Below are positions 47,660 to 58,061 of a stretch of 64,000 bases of DNA, piece by piece. Made by a program: the position numbers and the translations under genes. The notes under the pieces are model-generated. The model worked only from the letters and a program-made list of their open reading frames with translations, searched no databases and was not told where the DNA came from. This DNA comes from Atopsyche davidsoni (taxonomy: Eukaryota; Arthropoda; Insecta; Trichoptera; Hydrobiosidae). The DNA is taken from the NCBI GenBank assembly GCA_022113835.1, contig JAILWY010000007.1, positions 8,595,001 to 8,659,000 of the forward strand. The letters are read 5' to 3'. The first letter of the stretch is position 1. Every line of letters begins with the position of its first letter.

Positions 47660-47735
47660 AATCTCAGAAGGGCCGGGCGGGGCGATGGTGGGGGCGATGG
47701 TGGTGGCGGGGGCGCACGGGGATCGGGGGCGGCTA
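47660..47735 (+). repeat. G-rich tract with G-quadruplex potential
   Basis: The plus strand has repeated G-runs (GGGCCGGGCGGGGCGATGG, TGGGGGCGATGGTGGTGG, CGGGGGCGCACGGGG, ATCGGGGGCGG) within about 75 bases. It occupies the right side of a GC-rich island and is non-coding. Confidence 0.65.
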
Positions 47736-50121
47736 ATAACCCTTAAGTGCTTAGACCAAATACGCACTAAAAACGATATGAATTCATTTGTAAAATAATA
47801 AACGAGTACACGTGAAGTGTGGTTCGTTTTACTTTGTCAATCGTTTTAATTACTCACCCCTCAGCTGGCTTTGATAATCATGGTGATCAATATAAAACTG
47901 TAAGTTGTTTTTTTTTTGAAGATTTGCAAAATATCTATTGAAGATTTTTTAGTTGATATTTTGCAAATCAATCGATTAAAGTGTTCCGAGTATTTACACA
48001 AGTGAACTTCGCGGCACAAGGATGTGAAAGTTTACTAAAGTAACTTCAATGAATATAATATTCTGGTTTCAGAAGTGTTGTGTGTTATATACGATTATAC
48101 ATTGTGTGATGGCCGGAGCCGCAACCATTAGACAACGGGCAGTGTTCCTAGACTCTTGCAGAGCAGTGCAGGTCTGAACCGCTTATCAACATAATTTGAG
48201 CTCTGCATGCGAGAGGTGATGATTTCACTGTAAAAAAAAATATTCTTACAACAAAAAATGAGATTTGACCACGCTTTCATATGCCCCGTTAGCCTCTCCA
48301 TATAAAACAGTTGAAATGCAGGGAATGTGCACAAATTAAGTCCGTAATTAAAGCAGATCAGCCGCGGCATTGTGACGTATCGGCTGGCAGGCTAGGTCGG
48401 ACGCGGCCGGGGGGCTCAGACACGGGGATTCTTACTCCTTTATTCTCACGCAGAACTTTTTTCAGATCGTATAAATCAATTTGATAAATAAATTACACAC
48501 AAGCAGCCATTGTTAGCTCCCCTAATGGTCTCTGCTCAGCGCGGGAAGGAAAATAAAACAAAACCCCGCCAAGTGAGGGAGTGATGGCAAGCGCGTGGCG
48601 CGCGAGCAGAATATTTATTTTTAATTTTAAATAAATATTATATCTTTACACTGTAGTGAGAGCGCAGGTAACGACACTTAAAACGATCGTAATGGTGAAA
48701 AATGGTAAGACGAATCGTTATGCTGTATCTAATTTAAAAATAATCCAAGAGGTTAAAATAAACCATTAAATGTTGTCGGATAGCTGACATTGTTATTTTT
48801 TTAAAGCAAATTTTTTTATATCAAAACAATGGTTCAAAGAATATCTACCCCTCAAGGCTGTATAAAAAGTCATAAAAGTAAAATGAGACATCATACCAAT
48901 AAACCACGGGCTTAACTAGACGTATATAAGCAAATTAATATGTTTAAGACACATTTCTCAAGCAAGAATTAGCATATACTTGAGAGTAAAGATAATAATG
49001 TTAGAACCTCCATGACAAGAGGAGATACCACCAGAGTAACGTCAGAAGTATGGTAGATGACTGCATAGCATATTTTTTGTTGCGACATTGAGTTGAAGAC
49101 TGAATAAATTACACTTTACTTTATAAGAACTTTGTTATTGACCGCCAAATATTAAAGCACCCACAGATTTGCAGACGCCATGTGAGTGAGTTATCGCATA
49201 ATTTTTCGGTTGCCTTGTATGGGTGAGCAAAATACTCGCATGCCGTAATTGTCAGCAAATATTTTGAATTTGTGATTAGACAGGCGATATGAATACTGTG
49301 AGTTGTTGTTATATAATTATGAAGAGTGTTTTATTAATATTAGAGTGAAGTAAGTACAGAGCGAGTGTTCGTTGAGAAGCAGCCATGCAATAGTTGCTGG
49401 AGTAGGCAGAGATGTTATCACGGTGGGAGCTGCCAATTGATACCGCAGAGACAAGGATCGACGGATGTGGAGTAGGTAGTTACCAAGGCCGGCACGGAGG
49501 CTTTCATTAAACAAAAAGGAACAACGAGGATAAAGGAGTGTAGAGGCGGTGAAGGCGAGGTACTTTTCAGGTTTTAATGTGAAAAAAGACTAATCGTCGG
49601 GTTGAGCAAAAGTATATGAGGTGTCTTTGTTATGATATACTTGTAATAACACAAAAAATCACAATAGAGTGATTTTTATGAGATCACCACTGACAGATCA
49701 ACATATTTTTACAGTCAAAGTATATTTATATGATTTCAAATAATTTAAAAACATAAATCGTAACTAATCCGACGCACAAGGCACAGTGTTATTTTTTACA
49801 ACGGAGATTGAAAGTTTTTTTTGTTATTATTTTCAATTTCCAATGCCTGCTGAGCGACTTCCCAGACGTTCTCCTCAGATATTTCGGGATTTCTGTCACA
49901 GAAAAGTCAGCCATCTCCTTAATATTGTAAGTTTATATTAACGGCGGTCAATCGTTTGATTTATTTTTTATAATCTTGCATATTTTAAACATGACAGTAG
50001 GAAAGATTTTTCTCAAGTATATTTTGGTGAGTTAGCTGCTTGCACATCATCAAACGAGCTTAATTGTTTATTTGAGATATGTATTAAAATTGATAAAAAT
50101 TTAAAGTAATTAAGTGCAAAA

Positions 50122-50142
50122 TTAAAAAAAAAAAAAAAAAAA
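50122..50142. repeat. Poly-A run
   Basis: About 20 consecutive A residues, followed by a GC-rich island (50210-50350). It could be the tail of a retroposed sequence oriented plus, but the upstream sequence was not recognised as a SINE or LINE. Confidence 0.7.
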
Positions 50143-50489
50143 ACAAGACGAGGTGTAATCCACTAGCCGTATGGGACTACGATAAAGCAACAATACATAA
50201 ATGCCGCAGTGATACGTGGCATTTTCAGCGTCCAGTAAGTGCCGCAAAAAGCTGGTCGGGTATCTCCGGCGAGCCGGCCGGCCGTGATGGAGAGTGCGGC
50301 GTGCCCGGACCTGCTGCTGCTTGCAGCCTGTCTCGCGAAACACACCGAGTCTGATACGTAAAGGTTATTTATTTCATCAACATCAACCGTTTTCGGTCTG
50401 CTACAGCGTGGAGGCATTCCTCCAGGCGTCTTGTATACTAAACACATTCATACGTATTTAAACAATAATCTAGGTTAATACACATTTTA
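50143..50489. promoter_or_regulatory. Candidate regulatory island
   Basis: The block at 50200-50350 is GC-rich with AAATGCCGCAGTGATACG, CCGGCGAGCCGGCCGGCCG and CTGCTGCTTGCAGC. Minus-strand frames of 73 and 94 codons cross it but show no domain. Assignment is by composition only. Confidence 0.2.
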
Positions 50490-50650
50490 AATTAAATACT
50501 TAAGAGGGATTTTTCCACATTTTTCGGAACTATCAAATGCCGACGCGAAAGGTTGGCGAAATCGGAAAAATTAAAATGTGAAAAAAAATCACTAAAGTAA
50601 AATCACTATATTTAAAATATTAAAATGGAATTCCACCAAGAACTCTCAGA
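50490..50650. repeat. Snapback repeat family B, copy 2 (inverted, diverged)
   Basis: Reverse complement shares TCTTGGTGGAATTCCATTTT, AATATTTT, GTGATTTT, CACATTTT, TTTCGCCAACCTTTC and AATGTGGAAAAATC with 45314-45472 in the same order. The arms are no longer perfectly complementary, so this copy is older. No coding capacity. Confidence 0.75.
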
Positions 50651-50929
50651 CAAAGATATTGATTGCTTTAATATACAAGGTTTATACAAAAAAAAAAATA
50701 GTTTGATTTAAATCACTTGTAGTTAAACATAAAGCGTTTTTTTATAATAATCATTTTAAGAGAATGTAATTCAAAAGGCTTATTTTATGCGCACGCAGAG
50801 ATTTCTGTAATTTTTTCTCAAAAAATTTGAATACCCACAAATATAAATAGGCGATCCTAGTTGATATGATCATAACCTCCTGATTCATAATACAAACAAG
50901 AATAATATACTCTGTTTCCTGTTAGGCCC

Positions 50930-51089
50930 TACCCGCCCTCGGGTCGGCGACGGGCGTCTTTTGTTGCAATTAAGCAACTTTGAATAGTCGTTTTGGGTTG
51001 CAGCCCGCGGCATGTCGTCAGGCGGGTCGCGCAAAAACGGAAACGCCGCGGATGGCGGAGGAGCCGCGCCGTCCAGCCCGGGTCTCGCC
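50930..51089. promoter_or_regulatory. GC-rich island next to MITE copy 3
   Basis: GC-rich block (CCCTCGGGTCGGCGACGGGCG, CGCGGCATGTCGTCAGGCGG) with short minus-strand frames lacking domains. It is abutted on the right by the MITE copy at 51090. It may be a regulatory island into which the MITE inserted. Confidence 0.2.
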
Positions 51090-51259
51090 GGCGCAACTTG
51101 CGACCGCTTTGCAACCAACCAATAGCGTCCATTGTTTTTAACCGTTTTTTTTAAAGATTTTCACCTAAGATTTTGCTTAAGTAAGCAACGCAAAATAGGA
51201 CGCAATCGGCTAATTGCAAGTCGGTTGCACGTTATGTCGCGACGCGTGTTGTGAGCTTA
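51090..51259. mobile_element. MITE-like inverted-repeat element, copy 3
   Basis: Related to 1336-1503: the left half has GCGCAACTTGCGACCGC, TTTGCAACC and ACCAATAGCGTCC, and the right half is its reverse complement, with GGACGCAATCGGC, TTGCAAGTCGGTTGCACG and GTCGCGACGCGTG, ending at TTA 51259. The outer left terminal repeat is missing or diverged. A 19-20 base poly-A run follows at 51270. Confidence 0.7.
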
Positions 51260-52049
51260 CTTGTGCACACAAAAAAAAAAAAAAAAAAACAACACCGTGT
51301 ACTATAAGGCGTGTACTCAAAACAAAAAAAAAACTAAGAACACGTATTTGTTACAATTAAAAAATAATTAAAACAATCTAAAACTATTGTACCCTCACTT
51401 TCGGTTGATTTTTTGTTATCTGGAATTTTTATGTGTAATTTGAAAAAACGCAATAAAATGAAATGTGGTATTTGAATGCTTATGAAAATGCATGCATGAT
51501 AACTGCATAGATAATGCATGCAAACATGCAAGTATTTCAAGCCGTCAGTGGTCACTGTATTTAATTCTAGCTAAAAGCAACAAGTCGGATCACGTTAGTA
51601 AAATAATCTTGCACGTCATGTTCTTTTAATGTTTAATATTAATATAACATAATGAGGAATGTACATGTATTCGCTGCATAAACTGCATGCCACTGTTAGT
51701 TATTACCTTAAAAATATCATTTTAATGTGTTGGCTTGTCTATGTTTGTGTTTCTCTTTTATCATAAAATTTACGAATAAAATAAATTTCAAACAAAAATT
51801 GAAATTAGGAAATTAACACACACACACGAATGGGATGATAAGATACAATGTAAGTGACAACGCTTGACGTGCAGCAAGCATGGACATCAAGTTGGAGCGA
51901 CATGCAAAATATGCATTAAAATTCACCTTAACGAGAAAATATACCTCATTTTAGAATAATAATGTCAATCATATGTTATTGATATGGATTTTCAGTATAA
52001 ATATGGAAGTGACCAAAGTCACGTTACATTTGATGTAGTGCATTTTCCT

Positions 52050-52290
52050 GCAACGCTGATGTCTCTATTGTGTAACGACTCCTTCCACCCCGGTGTAGTC
52101 TCACTCGGTAACGGCTCAGTCATTTACCCCGAGGCACTAATCGAGCGAGACGTCAATGGTTTAATCTGCAGTGCTTACTGTGACGGGCCGGAGGACTTGG
52201 GAATTCTATCACGTGAGGCGAAGACGCGCGGACACGCGCAGACGGGAACGGGGGATTCCGTTATTTGTGAACGTGTGATTAGCGAGCTTA
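52050..52290. promoter_or_regulatory. Candidate regulatory island
   Basis: GC-richer block with CGAGCGAGACGTCAATGG, GGTTTAATCTGCAG, TATCACGTGAGG (E-box) and GTGATTAGCGAGC (homeodomain-like). A plus frame is open through it but does not resemble a known protein. Motif-based inference. Confidence 0.28.
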
Positions 52291-52929
52291 TCGGATGTAC
52301 CGCAATATATATAATCTATTTAAAGCAAAATCACTTCCAAAGATCGGCAATGTGTGGGTTTCCAACGCACCCCTAGATACCCTCAAATCTGATCAAGAGC
52401 CCACTTAAGTTAAATGGATGTGTTAGCTGGTAGGTCTCTCTGTCTCCTTGGCAGTCAAACAGAGTAGTTAAACGGTCGAAATCAAACCACAGTGTGAGTT
52501 TTGTACAAAAAAAACAATTACTTATATGACCGAATGTAGTGATTCGTTTGATTTAAATGCATTATCAATAAACATTAGTTTATTCACTATTATATTCAGT
52601 GAAGCGTTAATTCTGAGAACGCGCAAGACTTCAATACATACTAAGATTGACGAATATAACGTACTTAAATAAAATGTTTGTACCTAGCAAAATAGCGGTT
52701 CTTTTTATATGATTTAAAAAAATCATGTAATAAAAGTATGAAATTGTGTTTCAATTTGTAGAGATTCATTAGATTATTAATATATATATATATAAGTTAA
52801 ATTAAATTATATTCGTAATACTGCAGAAATCCACGACATCTATAGGTAAACACTGGACAGTATTATTTAATCTTCTAATAAGTGACGATATAGATATTGT
52901 TATTTTGATATATTTTTAGTGATTGAAAC

Positions 52930-53180
52930 TGGAAGTCTTACCAGCCGCTGCGTTACGCGGACGTCCTCTTATTCCAAATCAGTCCCGGTTGACCTGCGAT
53001 TGGATGGCGAAATAAGCACTACCATAACTTTCTTTTACAGCTCTAGAGTTGCCTCAGAAAGGCACCGGAAGAAGATACGTGCAGAGAAGATAGGCGGTTC
53101 CGCAGCCAGCTCATGTTAGGGTTATCAGATTAATCCGTAGTGAAGTGTGACCCCCGCGTCGGCCTTTCAGACGGAAGCGG
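52930..53180. promoter_or_regulatory. Candidate regulatory island with K50 homeodomain dyad
   Basis: Mixed-composition block ending in GATTAATCC (53128-53136), a palindromic K50/paired-type homeodomain dyad, next to GTTATCAG (GATA) and GAAGTGTGA (T-box half-site-like). A 66-codon plus frame is open without a domain. Confidence 0.28.
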
Positions 53181-55360
53181 ACATGTAGCGTCGATCGTAA
53201 AGAAATTTATGGCTCGGCATTGAAACGTGTACATTCAGAAGCGAAGAGTACTCTCGGTGTCATGATGCAGCTCTTGTACGAAACGGACTTCGTTAGAGGC
53301 TGCAAGTGGTTATATTCTCGTTGGAAAGCAAAAACACGTAATTGAAAGCAACCAAACAATCACTAGTGCGTGCCGACACGTTTAAAATTGTATGATATTT
53401 TATTCATTTTAATATGATATGATTCGAAAAAAATGCTTTACAGGTATCAGGCGCTTTTAAAGCGCAGGAGGTTTACATATATGTTTAAAAAAAAAACTTC
53501 GCTTAATCGCAAGATTTTATGACTTGAATTAGATTCATCGACGTTTCCCTGAAAATGGTATAAAAACAGCTCAATACACAAGAATCAAAATCATCTAATA
53601 ACAACGGCTGTCAAAACTTACGAACATATCATACGCATTTATATATTTAAATGTATGAATATAGGTTTATAGGTGTAATAGGCTAAGCTATTCGATTACA
53701 ATATGTGTTCTTGGGTAAACAAAATAATCCGCTGTAAAGCGAGGCTTAAAAAAGCTAACAGGTGGTAATGAGGCGAGGATTACGGAGTGCGCGGTGCGTG
53801 GGGGTGCGGGGGTGCTGCAGCGGAGGCATCGTAAAGCCGTCTGCACGCAAAATAAATCACCAGGACATGCCGGATTACGACTCATTATATTGTTTTACTC
53901 TTTATGCACGATAAGAAGTTGCATGACGATTAGTATGAAATATATAAATCGACAATCCTGGATTTTTATTAAAACGATAATTTTCAGGACACAAAAATGT
54001 TTATCCTTAGACCCATGACGGCCATAATAGGTTAGATAAAGAGAATTTTCTACTAATACTGAATATTAATTAAAATACATAGTTGATGGAACACGACACT
54101 GCTGAAACTATAGAATTTTGTCGGACGCTATTTTCAAAATAATTTTTATAGCAGTCAATGAAGTTAAATTATTTAGATTTTGAAAATTGAGAATAATCTT
54201 TTAGATAATATTTTTTAGGAATTAGAAATAATGTCGGTTACTATCACTACAACGGAAAATAGTATATGCGCTAGTATCTCAAGTGATCTGATAACTTGAA
54301 AGTCATATTCATACTCCTGCAAAAATATTATTGGGATGTGAACGAAACATCAATAGAAATCAACACAATGGTCCACTTCCCAAGGTCTATAAAACGAAAA
54401 AAAGAATTCAGGAATTGCATGCGACGTGGGTACTATATATACTTATTGCGAGTCTTATTATTGTTACGTTATAATAACATTGAAAATATAACAAATACAC
54501 AATTGTAGTATGCTATGCACTATGTAATAATATTTATTCCTGTGAGTACATTTCAGTGTCTTTGGTGTCCAATAGTAATGAATATTTATAGTAATAAACA
54601 ATCAATTAAATAATATATATTTAAAGTGAATTGTTACTTTTGATCCCGCCCAGCACCGATAATCTCAGGAAAACACTATACAACTATAATAACATATACA
54701 GTACTAGGGACTAGACATACATCTCGCTCGTTTTACTTCGCAATACCCCGGAGAGAACGAGATGAAGCAGCTCGGACTGCAGGTTGACGGAGTATTCTGT
54801 CCGGCAGTATTTTTCCTCGTTTTTTGCAGCAATTGAAAATGACACAGTAGTCCGGTCGGAGTTAATTGAATGCAGATATTTATGTGGCACACTCCCGGCC
54901 AGGGAGGGCTCGAAAGGAAAAGTATCTTGCTATGGATTCTCTACACAATGACCACCGTAAAGTAAGATGACAAGGACGACATTGTCTTGCACGCCTGATG
55001 GCCCCAGGTGCTCAAATGAGGCGCAACTTTTTTATGTTAATTAGACGCCCAGTTTACAGCGCAATCTCCGGGAGACAATAAGCTACACTTAATTGAATAG
55101 ATAACTTCGAGGACTCTTCATAAGAAATAATCAATATAAACAATGTTACTGAATCAGCTTCGGTGGGTAGTCACTGGTAAGAAAACAAATCCTCGGGTAA
55201 TGTTAACGCAGAGTAATTTGATATTCGGACTGAGGTCTGCTGTATTAGTATTACGATGTTGATAGGTTTGATGGGACTGTTTTGTTGAAATCAAAACAAT
55301 TATAAATCTTAAACGTTTTTTTTTTATCAACGGTGATTGTTTCACTTTCACTGTAGCTAG

Positions 55361-55540
55361 CTGCAGAAGTAGTATCAGATCTTTGTAAGGAAAGGATTAT
55401 ATAATAATGCTATTGGTCATATAATATAAAGCTGCGGTGTAGAAGGACCCGGGGACCCACTACATACACTATTTTCTCCTTAGAAAACCATGAACACTGG
55501 CTCAGTGAAAGTGAGAGGCACTTGATGAAGAAGAAGTATA
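55361..55540. repeat. Dispersed repeat family A, copy 2
   Basis: Homologous to 596-795, with blocks CTGCAGAAGTAGTATCAGAT, GCGGTGTAGAAGGACCCGGGG, CCACTACATACACTATTTTC and GAGAGGCACTTGATGAAG in the same order. It lacks the solo LTR found at the end of copy 1, so it shows the pre-insertion form. No domain in any frame. Confidence 0.75.
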
Positions 55541-57371
55541 AGTTAAGCATAATTTCGGTTTTATTTGCTAGATAGGTGCAGCAAGGAGAAAAATGATCCA
55601 AGTATATTTAATTATCAATTTAGCACACGTAGTTTTGTACAATACATGGAAGAATGACTTGATTACATTGTGCGTATTCAAGTAGTACGCTTTGAGATTC
55701 AGTCCCATACAGACTTCGGATTGAGCGTTCAGCACTGGCTGATAAGTCAATGTCCAAACAAATACGCAAGGCGAATCGTCAGACGGGCCGATAGCTCCAT
55801 ATCTCCGGTTATTACCGAAGGTTCACGGCGGCGAGCACACCGCGATAAGTAGCCATGAGCGGGTGACGTCGCGGACTCTCGCGTCAGCCAAGGCCGCGTC
55901 GCAGCACGTGGGGCCGCTTGTTTGTTTACTGATATATTATACTACGAGTACGAGTATAAGAGCGTCCGCGGTTTACGGCTGCCGCGCGAAGTTTACGCTC
56001 GCGGAAATCGTCCCGCCCCGAAGACTACGTGGATGTGTAACCACTGCCAATGCCACTGCAAATAAATAAGGCGTCAACGTAGCGGATTTAAAAGCTAGAT
56101 ATAACCGACGTATGTTTATGTAAAAGCAGCTCAATAATGATCTACTGAAAGTTGTAGTAATTTGAGTAATGGGTGTACGGGGTTGATACCTGCACGGCAG
56201 GCGGGGGTCGCGCGGACCATTTAGCAGGTGCACGAGGTGGGCGAGGGTGGCCGGTAACGCGACCCCGTTCCCGTCCGCAGGGTCGCGGTGCACCGGAAGC
56301 GACCCTCCTCCCCTGTGTATTTACCCGCACAAATTAAAACTCTCGCCGTTATCGCATTTGTATGGCTACTTACCCGTTTACCCCCAGGGCGAGTATCCCT
56401 TACAGCGTGACTAATAAAGTGTTAAAATACCGAACACTTCACATGAATTGGCTGTACTAATAATTTGTTTTCAAGCTATAGTATTTTCTGCGAGATTATA
56501 TTTTTTCATCGCGTGGAAATATAAATAATCATTTTTGTTGATGTCTTCTTTCTGATTGGTTGAACGATTTAGAATTTAAAGAAGTAATCGCAAATGTACT
56601 ACCGACAGTGAAAAACTCGATTTATCTGTGTATCCATTTCTGAGAGAATGTACTTAATGAGGGATTTTGGACTACGAAGAAGTCATTTATTCTTTACTAC
56701 TCAGGCCTTCTGTAGTGGTGGCTTTGATAACAGTTACGGGCCAAGTCATCCGTGCTATATGGGCTCCAACATGAGGCACATTATAACACCTTCGATTCAT
56801 ACGCAATCCGGTCGTTGAACGGTGGGCCGTTTAGATTTTTTCACGTCATCTTCAGGTGTGGGAAATAAACATGAAATCCTTATTTATGAGAAATAAATGG
56901 AGCATATTAAGGGAGTTACGATAAGTAATGGCGATCGGGAGAGCGCGAGAGACGGACGCTTGTAAAGTACAGATAATGAAACCCACAAGCTACTAACCAT
57001 AAATATGGATATTCTCATATAAGCGACAATAAATTGACGAAAGAATTTAAAAAATATATATTTACTCTATGCATTTGCTATATACGAGTATATCTATACT
57101 TCTAATATCTATACATCGAACCGTCTCATGGAAAAAAATTATATTTTACATCGATTGAATCAAAATGATATTTATAACATATTTGATGCATGTCACATCA
57201 AATGTGCATTCAATTGCCTTTCTATTTTTATAATAATCTTGTTTATTTTCAAATACGCGCTACGAATAAAGTTTGTGCTTAGTGGCGTACACTCAATTTT
57301 AAATATGAGCATGTGGCTTATTGCACTGTATACATAATGATAAATAACCTTGTTTTAATGTAAAATATAAC
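55541..57371. other. Non-coding stretch with GC-rich islands
   Basis: GC-rich islands at 55770-56070 and 56190-56410 are separated and followed by AT-rich DNA. Frames of 60-106 codons follow these islands and carry no domain. No repeat ends were recognised up to the hAT element at 57380. Confidence 0.4.
55770..56070. promoter_or_regulatory. Candidate regulatory island
   Basis: GC- and CpG-rich block with CGGTTATTACCGAAGG, GGTGACGTCGCGG (CRE-like), CAGCACGTGGGG (E-box) and GCTTGTTTGTTTACTG (Fox). The motif content suits an enhancer or promoter. No coding evidence. Confidence 0.3.
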
Positions 57372-57379
57372 ACGTAGAT

Positions 57380-58061
57380 CAGCCATGTCAAAGATACGGC
57401 CCGCGGGCCGCATCCGGCCCTTGGACCGTATCAATACGACCCGCGATCGCAATGTGTCACAGAAAGAAGAATCATGTTTTTTAGAGCTTTTAGACTTCAC
57501 TCGATTTCTCTACGGAAGTTTTAAAATGCGCATACTACATTTATAAGCAATTTCAAGGGCAGCGCGTGCCTAGACAGTATTTTGAAAGAAAAATTTAAAG
57601 AGGTTAAAGCTCTTACATTTTATACACAATATTTCAAGAGTTTGGATAGCTACCCGGAATTAAAAAAAGCATGCAGCACGCATTCTGCGTATGTTTGGTA
57701 GTACCTATTTATGTAAGCAGATGTTTTCCGCCATGAAAATAAATAAGAATAAACATCGCACAAAACTTACGAATGAACATCTCCAATCAATTCTTAAAAT
57801 AATTACAACAAATATGATACCTGACATCAATGAGCTTGTCAAAAACAAGAGAAGTCAGGTATCTGGATCCTCGAGCTCAAAATAATTACTCTCTTTTTTA
57901 ACTTTGATATGATTTTTAACAACCGTATATTATATCTACTATATAATTAAAAAAATAAAATGTTATGATAATTCAGTACATTTTTTTTATTTGAATCTGG
58001 CGCGCCTACACATTTTAAATTTAATATATGACCCTCTGCAAAATTGAGTTTGACACCCCTG
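57380..58061 (+). mobile_element. hAT-family transposon, internally deleted, intact ends
   Basis: The left end CAGCCATGTCAAAGATACGG and the reverse complement of the right end, CAGGGGTGTCAAACTCAATT, share a CAG-ATGTCAAA-type terminal repeat with mismatches. The flanks are a perfect 8-bp duplication ACGTAGAT (57372-57379 and 58062-58069), diagnostic of hAT insertion. At 682 bp only a C-terminal piece of the transposase remains. The preserved duplication points to a relatively recent insertion of an already deleted copy, mobilised by transposase supplied elsewhere. Confidence 0.93.
57540..57885 (+). pseudogene. hAT transposase C-terminal fragment (GTF2IRD2-like type)
   Basis: From about 57540 the plus strand reads SILKEKFKEVKALTFYTQYF and SLDSYPELKKACS; a single frameshift before 57691 leads into MFGSTYLCKQMFSAMKINKN, HRTKLTNEHLQSIL and IPDINELVKNKRSQVSG, with a stop at 57885. 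This is the C-terminal dimerisation domain of the hAT subgroup related to GTF2IRD2-like proteins. The usual C-E after Y is C-K here. The BED finger, the catalytic DDE core and the CxxH region are absent, so it cannot catalyse transposition. Confidence 0.88.

Larger units (their letters stand above)
44290..50121. other. Non-coding stretch right of the CpG island
   Basis: AT-rich with poly-A and TA runs (about 45518-45545). GC-rich islands occur at 45760-45830, 46430-46530, 47560-47750, 48100-48430 and 48520-48610. Frames such as 44475-44729 (84 codons, plus) have no domain. A snapback repeat lies at 45338-45472. A possible fourth fragment of the 1336-1503 MITE family lies near 46890-46945 (GACGCTATTGGCTAG ... 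GATTGGTTGTGTTATAACG). No gene is supported. Confidence 0.45.
51290..55360. other. Non-coding stretch
   Basis: AT-rich with GC-rich islands at 52050-52290, 52930-53180, 53760-53880 and 54710-54910. Around 51480-51540 the word ATGCAT recurs four to five times. The 130-codon plus frame at 51984-52376 overlaps an island and has no domain or splice support. At 53030 plus CTTTCTTTTACAG resembles an acceptor but no donor follows at a suitable place. No gene is supported. Confidence 0.45.

Noticed and set aside
51984..52376. 130-codon plus-strand frame
   Set aside because: No domain; the open frame coincides with a GC-rich island and continues into AT-rich low-complexity sequence.
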